DNA of 64,000 nucleotides from Haliotis asinina (GCF_037392515.1 NC_090283.1:39882249-39946248), one strand, 5' to 3'. Counted from the stretch's first letter, positions 12,153 to 26,000 are shown. Translations and numbers: made by a program. The notes: generated by a model not told the origin, from the letters alone.

Positions 12153-13129
12153 AAAGTCAAGCAGGATATCGAGATGATATAGTGAGGTATGTGTGGGTAA
12201 GCAATTTCTGGAACAAACAAACACTGGTGACAAAGAAACAGAACTCATAACCTAGCACAACTAACGGTACGCGGAGTGTGTACAGAAGAGTGTCATATTC
12301 AGCTGCAAACAATGCGACATTAAAACCAGTTCAATCTGTACTGAATAAACTTCACGATATCACATTACTAGACTGGCTTCATATTTCCTGACTGGGAGCA
12401 GGTCCCACATCGGCAGAACATAGTAATGGAATGTTTACGTAAGATGTTCCGTTTCTGTATCTAAGTGATTCACCCATGGTCCTTCGGTGGTGACAGACAT
12501 CTATCTCAACGTCTCCTTGAAACACAAAGAGACTTTGTGAGCTGTTTTGTCAAATACCTACTTACATATAGATTCACATGCAAAAGATCGCATAATTTCA
12601 TTTGCTGTAAGTTCAACTCTGGAGACCTGAAAATTAGACCCATAATAGTTCGTTCTTTTTCTAATATTCTTCTTGTTATGTTTAGAAGGGGAGTGCAACA
12701 AGCTGGTTTGCATGATGGAGACACTATGCCTTCAATAACCGTATCTTAATCGATATTTTATGGCGCAAACAGACGAGGAAGAATACATATCTCAACATGT
12801 ATGCATGCGCAGAGGTAACAGTTTGAGAACTGAGTATCATGCATAACGCATAACTCTATAACTGTTCTCAAACCAATGCGGATGTCGTGATATTTGTATA
12901 CCGTAAAACCTCAGACAACGTGATTATAGTAATTGTTACATTTTTCATCGCCGTCAAATATAGATTACAAGTCCTTACTGATTACCCTTATCACCACTCC
13001 CAAGACTTAATTAGAAAACATGGATGCATATTTCGGATCATCCCAACCATCCTGTGGTGGTTACACAGCACCAGATGTTTCCCATAGACTTCGATAGTAA
13101 CGTTACATTTTTAAAAAAAACAAAATCAT
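12153..13129. other. Intergenic, no supportable feature
   Basis: The region contains overlapping short open frames on both strands around 12465-12749. They show no known motif and look like chance. Confidence 0.4.
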
Positions 13130-13931
13130 CCAGGTTATCAACAACCATTCCCTGCACACCATGTGCTGTTTAACTGGCCTTTAAACTATAAACAAGCAAA
13201 AATAAGCAAACAAACAGACAAACAAATGAATGAAAAAAAATGAATAAATAAATAAATCCGGGGAACTTTTAAGACATCAACCCAAGCTCCGCACCAAATG
13301 TCTCCAACTGGAAAATATCTCTACACACAGTAAGCATAAATCATGGTGATAAAAACGACAGCACTAGATACGTAAACTTGTAGTCTGATTTTATTACTGG
13401 AAGGGGATGCTTTTAAAAGTACATAAACATCTTACACTGTTTCACCCAATCACAGCTGTCACATGTCTCTGTCATTTCAGTTGTTACAGTTGTTACATTA
13501 CTCGACCAGGGCGGGGAGCACGTGGTTTTTATTTAGTGTATTGGAGTCTGAGGCCGAGATGAAATGTTCAGGTTCCAGTACATTAGATCAGAATCACATG
13601 CTCCCCGAGCGGGGACCATATGGACACAAATTAGTCACAACTCATTCGGACAGAGGCCTGTGGCAGCTGTGATTGGATTAAATAGTGTAGGATGTTTAAA
13701 ATGTGTTTTAAAACCACATCCATCAGGTAATCAAAACTGACCACAATTTACGCTTATGTATGAACACATATTTTCAAGTAGGTGACATTTGGTGCGGAAT
13801 GAAGGGTTCATGTTTTCCGTTTCCTGTGCTTGGATAAAATCGCCGAACAAGTTGGACAGAATTTGTGTTGTGTTGTAGTTTAAAGGCCAGACTGTACCCC
13901 TATGTACATGGAATGGCTGTTGATAGCCTGG
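13130..13931. mobile_element. Long palindromic foldback element
   Basis: The ends CCAGGTTATCAACAACCATTC and GAATGGCTGTTGATAGCCTGG are inverted copies. The pairing continues inward as colinear inverted blocks: GGCCTTTAAACTAT with GTAGTTTAAAGGCC; CCGCACCAAATGTC with GACATTTGGTGCGG; and CCAATCACAGCTG with CAGCTGTGATTGG. Each arm is about 350 bp and imperfect, around a centre with GGGGAGCACGTG and CACATGCTCCCC. The left arm has an internal A-rich stretch. No open frame resembles a transposase and no clear target-site duplication is seen, so it is a non-autonomous foldback DNA element. Confidence 0.75.
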
Positions 13932-14886
13932 ACATATAATTGTTTTATATCTTTATAATTTTTTTATACCTTTTAAAAAAATATAGGGTTATTATAGAAG
14001 TATGTGTGAAAATATTTGGTGTCGTGTAACCTATAATTTGGTGGTCTGAAAGCGAGGCCGGACCAAGCCGGGCCAACGATGTTACTGGCCAGTTAGGCTG
14101 TTGTGGACAACCATGTCTACAACTTGGTAACGCAACATAACCACGAGACGACAGTAAAGCATCCACAACGTGCAGCATCGGGGAAGCGGCCTATGAACGT
14201 GGCTGTGCAAGGCTGCGTGTAAAAGAGGAATCATGTAACGGAACAGGATTTTAAACGTACCAATTCTCAAATCCAACCTGAGCATCATATCACCAGCGTT
14301 TAAAACTCCCGCCTGTCTGGAACGGTAGGTTTTCATCTCGGACGGTAAAACTTCAAGAGTACCCTGCCTGGTAGTGTTTTGGGTTTTTTTTACGCCTAAC
14401 AACCCTGAAGGATGTCATTGTGTTTCAGCAGCATGTAGTTCCTGATCATGTAGCTTAAATTAGACGTGTCGCTACAATACATGCAGTAAAGTATTAAAAA
14501 ATCTGATTCCTTTGTTTTTCTTTATTGTTGAAAGCATGACAGGCTGATAGGTTTTTAAAGTTACCCGTTCGGCTGTCTGGCTTGTGGTTTTGGGAGTTTT
14601 AAACACTGTTATCACTGTAGTTGTTACACAGGTACTTAAAAGCTGTCTGTTTCTAAGTTTCCTCATTCACCGAACGAGTAAACGTATATTCCGAAACGCC
14701 TTGTTCCTTGAAATGAAGGAGCTGGTATCCATAAACTCTTCCTTTTATGCGTAACAGTTCTAGGGTTTTACCCTTACTCATTTCCGTTTAAAAGGAAAGA
14801 GTTATTGAACCTGTTTCCAAGCAAACATCACTATGGAAGGTCACTGCTCGTGGTATGTAGAGTATGCCCACTGGTAAAAATCCCTC
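13932..14886. other. Intergenic, no supportable feature
   Basis: Short minus-strand open frames overlap here without any recognisable domain. Confidence 0.4.
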
Positions 14887-14920
14887 TCCCCCCCCCCCCC
14901 CCCCCACACACACACACAGG
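14887..14920. repeat. Poly-C followed by AC microsatellite
   Basis: About 17 C residues run into an ACACAC stretch. Confidence 0.85.
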
Positions 14921-15079
14921 TGCGGTTAAAACTAGCTCAAACCTCTTTTTAAGTTTATATGCATCAATGCCCCCTCTATAGTCACTAAATCTGCGGTATT
15001 TAAAGCAAAAGGGTAAATCAAAGTGAAGCCCCTTTTTACATCCTCTCAAGATACTTTTCATCACAGTTCGATGATGAAG

Positions 15080-15081
15080 AA

Positions 15082-15128
<47 letters not shown>
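15080..15128. repeat. GAT trinucleotide microsatellite
   Basis: About 15 GAT units. Open frames across it on either strand give only homopolymeric Met or Ser. Confidence 0.9.
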
Positions 15129-18100
15129 AACGATGACGCTGATGACAACGACAACGCCGATGATGGAACACAGAAGGGAGCCTAAAAAATTGTATGAATC
15201 TGTTTACGAAAGCACACAAGCTTTCATTTGTAATTGTATTAATATCAACAGTTCTGGAACAGATTTAGTCTCTGTTAAGACAGGCCGTCTCTTTTTAAGA
15301 CGTTGTCTGCTGTCCTTATTTAAATCGAGATCAGGAGACTTTATGAACACATGTGTGTACTTTTTTTAAAATATGCATTGTTTTTTATTTCACGTAACCT
15401 ACTGTTACTTTTTTATCCATCAGTCCATTTTGCAAGACAGAGTATGTATGTCGTCTCTACAATGTTACTTTCAACATGAGCTGTTCTTGAGAACTCGTTG
15501 CTCCGTGAAGAAAAAACACAACGTTAAAGATTTACTGCATGCCGTTCCTTATTCCTATCACTAAGAGAAGGTCGACAACGAGACATACACAGGACTATCT
15601 TGAGTAGTGGCAACGACCGTTTCAAAGTCCATATGCCAACATTACTTAGGGTGCATAAGAACTAAAGGGAGGCAAGTCTAGCCCTGTCGACTGAAGTCCC
15701 ACATTAAAACTTTCCAGAATCTCTGAATCACGGTTACCTTCCAACTTTGCTTGATTTTCTTTCTGGACGTGCCACTTCCTAACCTGACCTCGACCTGTCC
15801 TATTTAGGCATTTCCTTCAAAGACCTGACGTTACATGACTGAAAAAGTTTCATAATACTACATATAGTATCCTGGACCTTTTGGGGATCAGCTGGGCCGG
15901 TGTCAGTCGGGAGAGCGTAAATTTGGTGGATCTAAACGCGTTAATCCCAAATGAGTTAATAATTTAGTTTTACTTGAAATATTCTGTCACTCGGGGTTGG
16001 TTGACAAAACAAGACAGATTGACACAAGACAACATCGACTACCCGGCAGTGGTTCGATCCTCGGAGTGGGTCATACCGAAATATAATGATCATGCTGTTG
16101 ATCATTGAATTTTCCGGCCCACACTCGCTCATTTACAGACCACCGCTACATAACCGGAGTAGTTTAGACTGGGACGGAAAGCTCAAGTCACACACTCACT
16201 CAAACATACCGAAAGACGTCAAAAGATACTTGCTTACGCACCCTGCCATAGATAATATGGATATACATAAAATGATTACAATTAGGATATACAATTATAC
16301 AGTAGTGCGGATTCAGTATGAGACGTCACAGGTGTGTCCAATAACTGAGTTATTTGTATATCGGCAGGCTAGCACTATGAATCGACACATCCTCCATCTC
16401 ATCTCGCAATCTCATCTACATTCAGACACCCGGTTATAAAAGATACAGCAATATAGGTTTCAAATGTCCTCGATGTTTCCATAACACTTTCATATTGCAA
16501 TGTATACGTCATGCAAACATCCTCATGTGGGATTTTACCGTAAACCACGTTTGTAACGACTAGGCTTGTAACGAACTGACGGATGTAACGATCTGAGTGT
16601 TTTACGTCGCTGTACACCTATGTACAAAGTTGACAACAAACTACAGATTTTAGCCCCTTTAAAGTTTCCATGGAGTTCCTTATAATCATAGTTATCAATG
16701 TACAGTGAATCTTAACACTGTCACTTTAACATCGGAGGGTAATAAATTAGCTGTCCTCGCCTGAAGCAGCTTATAAGGTCATAAATAGCCATAAGTCATA
16801 AATGTGTAACGAGGGTGAGAGGAGCAGTACAAATGAATACTTATCCATTGTGACTAGAAGGAAACTATAAAACTATCGGAAAATACTAATCTGGATTGTG
16901 AAGTAATCATCTTACCAGACATATCCGAGTCTTACATCACGTTCAGGTCAGACAACGTATCATGTCCACGGATTTACATGACCTGCAGATAATGACCTGA
17001 CATATTTTTAGTCGTGGCTAAACATAGTTTGCACTGACAATCTTCACGGTGTTTTATCTGCAGACTGGCTGATGTCAACCAACAGATGTCTATGCAATTT
17101 TGTCTTGTAATATTCTCCATAGAGGTCAGTGTTATATTGTACTTTATTCAAATGTGTTTCATACGGGAATCACGTGTCGGTGGGTTGTTTAATTACAGTA
17201 ATTTATAACAGGAAGGGTCTTCCTTTTAATTTTGCAGTACAACACACGGTGTTTCAAGTGCGCAAATGGTTCGAAACCCACCATATGTTTGAACTGGAAT
17301 GACTTGTTTGTTTGTGAGGAAAATGTAACCGAGACATGCTGCCACAAAGTTATGGCTTTATTATACAGTTAGCTGACGTTAATTGTCTGAATAAAAGCAC
17401 CTGCCAGATGGATTGCGAAACACAGTTAGTTTTTTGTCATATACAAACCTACATAATAACATAGGGACTCACTGAAGGAAGAAAATAATGAGCATTGCGA
17501 AATGGTTCTACAGAGGAGGTAAGTGTTTGTTATCTGCTCTCGGTGTACATATTTAGACATTTGATTTTCACTGGTGTGTGTTGTAGTTAAAACTATTACA
17601 ATGCCTTGGGAACAATGATCGTTTATCACATGAAGTACTATAAGTACTTGCTACAGTAATACAAGATCAATTGTATTACTGTAGCATTACTACTTGAAAT
17701 CACCTTGTACAAATGCTGAAATGTACATATTCACGTACGTGTGGTCTTCAAATTAGTTATTGTTCCACCTAAATGTATCTTTTGGGATAAAGTATATGCA
17801 CACGTTTGCTACCTGTCTTTTCTAAATTGTGTAAAACGAAAGTAAATTACGTGACCATTTGGATGTCACGTCTTGATACAGTGTCTAACGTCATACACTT
17901 CCGTGACACATCCATGAATAGAGACGGTCTGGGCAAGGTAGAAAGGATAAGCTGTCAGAGTGTCACGGTGCAAAATAAACACGACTTCCGGGTTCTAATT
18001 ATGTTCCTTAATGTTTGAAAGCACAACGGTTGCAGCATGCATGACTTGCATGCACCAAATAGTCTGGCGACACAAATGACGCATGTTTTACGCAAACAAA

Positions 18101-18390
18101 AGGACGCATGATCGCTGTGCCGTGTTATTAGTGATACAGTTGAATGCCTGATATTAAAAAAATGATGACGTGAAACAAGAAGTAATCGTTGGATCAGGAA
18201 GACATGTCGTCTAAGCTGACAATGGTGGACACTAGTCTGAAGTTATTGGTAAAAACCGTACGCCAGTGATCGATGTCATGAGCAGCAGATAGATCATGAC
18301 AATCATGTGTTAAACAGAAACAGACAATGATATACCAGTGCTCCCATACCATGTAAAGTCACTATGCTTCTATTATCATAGCCAAACTGC
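15129..18390. other. Intergenic, largely unique
   Basis: No exon is supportable. It contains one decayed SINE (listed) and a small hairpin at about 17638-17690 (AGTACTTGCTACAGTAATAC pairing with GTATTACTGTAGCATTACT). Confidence 0.4.
16036..16203 (+). mobile_element. SINE, family A, decayed
   Basis: Recognisable blocks: CATGCTGTTGATCATTGAAT, CCGGCCCACACTCGCTCATT, TACAGACCACCGCTACATAA and a terminal CACTCACTC. The head carries a B-box-like GTGGTTCGATCC. Confidence 0.6.
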
Positions 18391-18510
18391 CTAGGTCGAT
18401 GGCTATGCTATTGATCACAGGATTGTCTGGCCCAGACTCGATTATGTACAGACCGCAGCCATATAGCTGGAACATTGCTGAGTGCGGCACAAAACTAAAC
18501 TCACTCACTA
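18391..18510 (+). mobile_element. SINE, family A, 3-prime half
   Basis: Blocks ATGCTATTGATCACAGGATT, CAGACTCGATTATGTACAGA and CCATATAGCTGGAACATTGC, then GTGCGGCACAAAAC with a CTCACTCACT tail. Confidence 0.8.
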
Positions 18511-19421
18511 GATACAGGGCACTCATTTACGGCTGATGAATGTGAGCTGGAGCATAAGATTGTAACGATGCATGTTCACAGTTGATGTTTGTGTGCTTGC
18601 CTGCGGCGGGAAGAAATAACAGTAACCAGCCTGTTAGTGGATTCAACGACATTAAACACATTTATTTGTATTCGTTTCTTAAGAGTACGCGCTAATGCAA
18701 GGTTTACGTGGCACACCGTGTATTACATAGTCAGATATGCGATTGCAATTTGTTGCATGCATATAATTCTTATCTGTTTAGTTTGTGCATGTTAGCTGTA
18801 TAGGTTGTTTCAAAATGGCTTCAAATATTGAAGTGTTATGAAGGTTATAACACACGGTATGATAGTTTATATTCAAATATTCATAACGTTTTAATATCAT
18901 ACAATAACATCTCACCCATACATCCCATTTTTGTATTCGGAATCTTCCTCGGCCCTTGAATCTCGTTCTAATGGCTGTTAGTGTCACAAGGACAATAGTG
19001 AACGCTGTGACCGAGAAAGCCATTGAGTGTTCACGGCGGTGTATTTCTGTTATCAATAGGCGTGTTTGTGTTTGTGTGGTATATAATAACGTTCACTATG
19101 CTCATGTTGTCAATACCGAACCTGTCTTCAACATCAACCACCAATTGTTTATGCAGTATTAGATAAACCTTAGTCTTTTTTAGCAGATGTAGGACTCGCC
19201 GTTGTCCTTGTCATAAAAGTACAACCCAGCCCCACATTATACAACTGCAAGGATCTTACCCTCACGCACACACACACGCGTAAATTTACGAAGCTATTGA
19301 ATCTATGAACTCAGCCGACCTTATGCTTAACAGAAACATAGCTGAAAATATTATCGATATATAGGAAAAAGTCTTCTCCACAGACTCCTCCCATTCACAC
19401 CGTCACGCAACCAATCACTCG

Positions 19422-19498
19422 CAACACACACACACATACACACACAAACGCACTCACGCACGCACACACACACACACGCACACACACACACGCACACA
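19422..19498. repeat. CA-rich microsatellite
   Basis: CACACA runs interspersed with CGCACG units. Confidence 0.9.
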
Positions 19499-19985
19499 AC
19501 CAACATTTTCATACACTCAACCAGAACCAGAGCAAAAAAGAGCAAGTACGGAAATCGAAGAAATTTCATGTTTTTGGCCATACATTTATAATTGATTTTG
19601 CGAAATGTCACCAACAATTAGAATGTGTGAAAACAGCTGTGTCACGGCCACCTGTTCCAGGTCGACTCTGACGTTCCAGTTTGCCAGGTCAGAAAATGAT
19701 AACACCCCAGCCACGGGAATACTGAAGACGTGAAACTCACAACGGAGATATAAAGAACACCTCGCCGTTATAAAGCCAGCTGGACGCGAGCCACCGACTA
19801 GTTGTGACACTGGCGGTCACATGATCCTGGTGGAGGTATGCTTTATGTGTCGTAGGTTACAGCATTGAAGGCATGGAACATTATACTACACATATACCGT
19901 ATTTGTAGTCTGGGTACGTACAGGTAAGTGTGTTGATTTAGAATCTCTCAGTACATCTTGAGTAAATCTGTAAATATGTTGGGCG

Positions 19986-20290
19986 TCTCTCTCTCTCTCA
20001 TTCCTCCTCCCTCTCTCCCTCTCTTCCTCTCTCTCTCATTCTCATTCTCTCTCTGTCTTGTTTTCCTTGCCATAGTTCTCCCTCATTCTCTTGCCTTTTG
20101 TCATATTTTCTTTCTCTTTCTTCCTCCCCATCTGTCTTCCTCCATCTCTTCCCTCTCTCCCCCCTCTCTCTAACGTTTGCATTCTCTCTCTGTCTTTCTT
20201 CATCCCAATCTCATTCTCTCCCTCCTCTTTCTCTCAAACAACCTCTCTCTTCCCTCTCACTCTTTTCCTCTCTCTCATTCCCTCCTCACT
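19986..20290. repeat. CT-rich polypyrimidine tract
   Basis: About 300 bp dominated by CTCTCTC and CCCTC on the plus strand. Long Ser/Leu-rich open frames over it are spurious. Confidence 0.9.
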
Positions 20291-20370
20291 CTTGAACGAG
20301 ACAAGACATATCCGTTTAACATACATGCATTTATCTGTGGCATTACGTAGGATTGAGGGTGTTTTTATAC

Positions 20371-20470
20371 ACACCCACGAGCATGCTCACACGCACACGC
20401 ACACGCACACGCACACGCACACGCACACGCACACACGAACACATACCTACACGTGTACTCATTTGCACAT
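20371..20470. repeat. CACACG hexamer microsatellite
   Basis: About ten CACACG units grade into general CA repeats. The His/Thr-rich translation is not a gene. Confidence 0.9.
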
Positions 20471-20791
20471 ACACACACCAACGAAGAGGCATTCAAACGG
20501 TTATATGTTACCTATTTACCTACATATGTAATTTGATTATGGTTCACTCTCCAGCACACATGTGCGTCTCCATCCAGTGCTATCAACTTGACATCATCGA
20601 ATTCACCACAAGTTACACATCACACCGATCTGTGAGGTTATATGCTCTGTATTGACGTGTGATGGGATTTATCGTTTAAATGATTTTGTTGTGTAAAGCC
20701 GCACTCAGCGACAACGACATCTAAACATTCACCCAGACATTGAATATATCCATTCTGTAACACTCCATCCTGGCCTCGGACACAGTACAAT

Positions 20792-20952
20792 AAGTGAGTG
20801 AGTTGGGTTTTTTGCCGCTTTTAGCAATATTCCAGCAATGCCAGAAGGACAGAGGAAACCAGAAACCAGAAATGAGCGTCACACATTGTACCCGATGAGG
20901 GATCGAACGTAACGAGCGAAAACGTTTTCCACCAGGGTACCCCACTGCCCCA
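20792..20952 (-). mobile_element. tRNA-derived SINE, family B
   Basis: Plus-strand order GTGAGTGAGTTGGGTTTTTT, GCCGCTTTTAGCAATATTCC, CACACATTGTACCC, GGGATCGAACG, GTACCCCACTGCCCC. The tRNA-like head is at the high-coordinate end, so it is on the minus strand. Confidence 0.8.
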
Positions 20953-21634
20953 CTTAGGGCATAAATGGAACGTATTTGTCTGTAATGTTTCTTTCGTTTT
21001 TGTTTTGGGTTTTGATTTCGTTTTTTTAACACTTTTTGTGTGCTGAGAAATTGTAACGCTGCCCACATTCTGAATATAATTTCTCGATTAATCTGATGTC
21101 CACTTGCACAGTGACTGACCAGTGAGTGACCTCGTTGCTCAATTGGTGTGTTGTACGAGACAAAATAGAGAAAATAATATTGTTCAGTCCAAAGTTGTTC
21201 AACTGCTGGTTAACCGGCAAATCTGTGTATTACGTAAATCTGCGGTATTACGTAATACTGGAAGGGAAACTATGTACAATGGTCTTTCACTTTGTTAAGA
21301 TGAAAGTATGCATATTTGCCACAGGATGAACCTACATTGCAGTTAGTCAGTACATGAAAATGACGGGAATATCAGAGTAACTCCACGCATTACGCGTGAG
21401 ACCATTATATATATCCAGACCCCGAAACAAATATACCCAATACAGCCCACGCAAGTCTAGAATGTGTGCCATGTCTAGATTTCTAAGCATTTCCGCTGTT
21501 TTGTATTATATTTCACTACTGTAATTTTAGGACTTATTTCGATAAAACACGTTACAACAAAATATTTAGTACTCTACTTGCTTTTCTGCGCTGTGATATA
21601 TTGATGATCACCATCATCATCACCACTACTATTG

Positions 21635-21681
<47 letters not shown>

Positions 21682-22691
21682 TGCCCATAGTCATGTCGAA
21701 ACATTGATTACACAACAGTCCCGGTTCCTGTTGACTGGATTCCGTCCTATTGCGCATCCGAGTGCAATAACCAGTCCAGATTTTGGAGACTTATTCATTT
21801 AACCGGATGCATAAAAAAATTACCAGTATTATTTGATACGTTTTAGCACTTTTACGTTGCGACACTATTTTCCTTCTATTCCTTGCAAACACGTGGTACA
21901 GGGGGCTCTGTTGTACAGCCAGCTCTAACAAATGGAAATGTGGAATTCATGGAAAGTCAAAACGAGGCTCTGCCACGAAAAAAGTTTAGCGGTCTGGTAC
22001 GGAAATGATATTATATCAGTCGCATTGTGCGGTACAGAACTGCACTGAATGAGAGTAGAACACATAATATGTGTAAAGAGAAAGCCAGATGCATTCTGAA
22101 TCATTTTATGACCACATCAAACCGGAAGGGATTGTGATGTCTTAGTTAAGGTCATGTTGCTTACACGTCGCCATAAAACACAGAAATGTAGTCTTAAAGC
22201 ACAAAGTTAAAATTCAATTGCAAATACTATCTTCTTATGAAACAAGGAGGTAAAACTCAATGTAACTAGTGTTGTTTGCGATGTCGATTTTCACTTTCAC
22301 GCGAAAGAAATCGGATCGGCTGAAAAGTAGGTCATTGTCTGTTTAGATTAACGAGACCCATGTTTCGGTTTGTCAACAATAATATGTACTTTGTACATTG
22401 ATCTCCTATAAATTAAAGGAATGGACTCATGCATGCTGCTGGCTGCAAATGGAAAAATCAAATAATGATTGTTCGTTACCATTGTACCTCATACGGGAAT
22501 CACCTATGCATGATAGTTTACCGCAGTGTGTTCAGGGACAATTTTCAGCTTTTTGTGTTCAATCCACATGCAATGGTCAAATGTCAGTTTCCTTTAGCGT
22601 GTAAAATGATAGGAATATTGTATCTTTACAAATAATTCCTCTCACGCTTTAAATATTTTTATTGTAGATTCACTGCGCTGTTTTTTTTCAG
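20953..22691. other. Upstream region of gene A
   Basis: No coding exon is seen. The transcription start and any non-coding first exon of gene A should lie here or further left, but I could not identify them. A splice-donor-like ACAG|GTAAGTG at about 19.92 kb is one unproven possibility. Confidence 0.35.
21601..21680. repeat. CAT trinucleotide microsatellite
   Basis: About 15 uninterrupted CAT units, preceded by imperfect ones. Confidence 0.9.
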
Positions 22692-22946
22692 GATCAGCCT
22701 AGTAAGGTCAGCCAACTGCATCGTCTCCTACACAGAACCGCATGGAATAATCTATTGAACGCCATCCATTCATCATCAAATAAACTCACTGAACTCGGAA
22801 GAGAACTATATATGTTAAATAACACTGCATTAAGGTTGATGAAGGGCAAACACCTTAGTGCTATGTGACTGGACCTTTAATTTTACAGACCAGTTTCGTA
22901 TACGAAAGGTGTCTGTCGCTTGTTCGCTAAGTGCCCGAAAAAGAAA
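22692..22946 (+). other. Gene A 5-prime untranslated exon, two candidate acceptors
   Basis: A strong acceptor (eight T then CAG) ends at 22691, and a second (TTTAATTTTACAG) ends at 22888. If the exon began at 22692 the leader would contain several upstream ATGs, including ATGGAATAA at about 22742. The shorter leader from 22889 has none. I therefore favour 22889 as the functional 5-prime boundary, with the initiation context GAAAATGG. Confidence 0.5.
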
Positions 22947-23049
22947 ATGGTTAGTACAAAGGAGCAAGATGGAGTCAAAGGGGGTGTGGCTGAGGATGTT
23001 GATGCAGATCTACCCATAGACAGAGGATGGGCGTGGTTTATTCTGATTG
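22947..23049 (+). CDS. Gene A coding exon 1: N-terminus and signature
   Basis: Encodes residues 1-34 and the first base of Gly35. The N-terminus is short and polar (MVSTKEQDGV start), then LPIDRGWAW leads into TM1. The donor is G|GTGAGT. Gene B has about 48 more residues ahead of the same motif. Confidence 0.85.
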
Positions 23050-26000
23050 GTGAGTGCCAGTTTGGTTCATTGTAACGGTGGCATAAATAACGTAATGAAG
23101 GATATTGTTTTGTGGAGATTGCCTTTCCTTTGATAATGGCTCGAGCTTATGGTTATGTAAAACAGAAACTAACATGCATCTAAGGATTCTCTGGTAACCC
23201 GAATAATGCCTTAGCAAGGAAATTGTCTTCTGTAACAAAATAATAATGTGTCCGGAGTTATCTCCCCTTGGAGGATGGTGGAGAAGGTGGCATTTTCGAA
23301 CTAAAATTGTCCAACGAACTGTGGCCAACGAACTGTGGAATACTTCCTATTCTAAATATGTTAGTTAGTGTTGCTATAGATCAAATTGTCCTGGCTGTCT
23401 AACCCTAGTGTCTAGTGTACACTCCACAGTAAAGTCCCTCCAGTCACTTGTCAGGATAAACTCCTGTAAACTTGGGCATTATTCTTTGTGAGAAGATGGC
23501 TGTTTTCTTTCCAAAACAAAGGGACATGGCTATCTAAGTCGCTTAAGGTATATTAGTTAGCTTGATAGAGTTGCCTCCCTTGTCTCACTTATGACTGTAC
23601 GTCAAAAAGTTTCTGAACAGTTTCAGAGTTAATCCTAAAGTCGTGTTTGATGTCAACAATTTGTTACATAAATATTCCACCTATTGTTTCATCATGAGTC
23701 CGCTTAGCAATGAATCACAGACCCTATTATATCTCAACAACAATCATTCCCTTTTTAACCAAATTCATCATATATGAAATACTTCATAGGAATTAGGAAT
23801 ATTTCATTAAATCTGTAATTATAGATAAACATAAAACGTGACTGTATGATCCGATTCACGACATCCATGAATATTTACACCTTAACCATTAGAACCACTT
23901 ATAGCGTGTCAGTATAACGTCACATAACTCCTTTATGACGTCACCTGAACGTCATTATGACGTCACATACAAATCATTTAATCTCATCAATATATTTGAT
24001 AGCGTACTACTGAAATGAACCCTTAGTTCTATACACACGTGACAACTGTGCGTGCAGCACCAAGCAACATTCACTCACTGTCTTACTTCGAAGGAGAAAT
24101 GGAGTTACATACACCCTACAATGCAATGCCCTACTCTTTTTTCCATGTGTTAATACATGTTGGTGGGGCAAGGGTTGCTGTGACCCTCCAGGCACTGATG
24201 AATCACCCCTCTGTCATTCGCATATCCGTGTCCTACTTCGTGTGTACACACACTCGCCCGGAACCCCCTCCCCGAAACCTGCACTGAGGTCAAGCACACT
24301 GATAAATGATAAGCTGAAATAGTGAGAAGAATATGTGACCTATATTATAACAATGATAAACACAGTGACCTACAAATAGTGACCCAACACATGTTACACA
24401 AGGGGATCTACAGCTGGATATTTTGAGAAGATAGGCCTACAAATAGTGACCCAACACATCTTAAACGAGGGGACCTACAGCTGGATGTTTTGAGAAGATA
24501 GGCCTACAAATAGTGACCCAACACATGTTAAACAAGGGGACCTACAGCTGGATATTTTGAGAAGATAGGCCTACAAATAGTGACCCAACACATGTTAAAC
24601 AAGGGGACCTACAGCTGGATATTTTGAGAAGATAGGCCTACAAACAATGACCCAACACATGTTAAACAAGGGGACCTACAGCTGGATATTTTGAGAAGAT
24701 AGGCCTACAAATAGTGACCCAACACATGTTAAACAAGGGGACCTACAGCTGGATATTTTGAGAAGATAGGCCTACAAATAGTGACCCAACACATGTTAAA
24801 CAAGGGGACCTACAGCTGGATATTTTGAGAAGATAGGCCTACAAATAGTGACCCAACACATGTTAAACAAGGGGACCTACAGCTGGATATTTTGAGAAGA
24901 TAGGCCTACAAATAGTGACCCAACACATGTTAAACAAGGGGACCTACAGCTGGATATTTTGAGAAGATAGGCCTACAAATAGTGACCCAACACATGTTAA
25001 ACAAGGGGACCTACAGCTGGATATTTTGAGAAGATAGGCCTACAAATAGTGACCCAACACATGTTAAACAAGGGGACCTACAGCTGGATATTTTGAGAAG
25101 ATAGACCTACAAATAGTGACCCAACACATGTTAAACAAGGGGACCTACAGCTGGATATTTTGAGAAGATAGGCCTACAAATAGTGACCCAACACATGTTA
25201 AACAAGGGGACCTACAGCTGGATATTTTGAGAAGATAGGAAATAAAATTGTGTGAAAACGTTTTATAGATTCTAACTTTCTTTAATACATACTCCGAGGC
25301 CTACGTGTGTAGCGTATGCATGGTGATTCTATTATGTGGGTGTGCGTGCAGAAAACATGGTACATATTAATAATATTTTTGGCATTGCTAGTGAAACCCT
25401 GCATCTAATAACAATAATAATTTGTCTTTGATGAAACTATGATAAATTCTGTGAATATACTACACACATGTATACATTTTTTTTAGTGTTTCAATGATAA
25501 TATATCAGCATGAAAATAAAAGTTCACTAACCGCCAGGCAATCTCACAGTTGAATGCGACATCATCTTCTGCTAAGAAACGTTCCTTCAAAAACATTTGC
25601 TAAAAAACAATAACAGCCAATTTTCTGGCGTGATTAATTTCAGGCCGTTCTCTAAACACGGGTTTTGAAGAAGTGCCTTCGCTATTCAAATGATCATAAT
25701 ATTGATAAATAAATATTAGCCTTACCTCACACACCTGTTTCATGTCAGCGCCACCGATTGTACATGTCACAGGGTCCATCAGTGCATCAGCTGACTTGAG
25801 CAGCTCGAGACAAACAATGTCAGGAAGCTAGACTAATGTCTATTCACAGCTGTTGCAGCTAATTGTCGACGTGTAGGTATAGGGCTAACATCAGCAAACC
25901 GAGAGGAAACTATCTCGGAATGTGCGAAAATGTGGTGTGATGAAGAGGAAACTGTCATATTTAGCTGTAGCCGAGGTCAACCTCACCTTTTCCATAAGCG

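Larger units (their letters stand above)
18511..20791. other. Intergenic, low-complexity rich
   Basis: The stretch contains three simple-repeat blocks (listed) and otherwise unique sequence. Open frames over the repeats are artefacts of composition. Confidence 0.5.

Noticed and set aside
20091..20531. 146-residue Ser/Leu/His/Thr-rich open frame
   Set aside because: It is a translation of CT and CA microsatellites.
24368..25238. Regular repeats that could suggest a CRISPR array
   Set aside because: The unit is a head-to-tail 67-bp tandem repeat without unique spacers, inside an intron of a eukaryotic gene.
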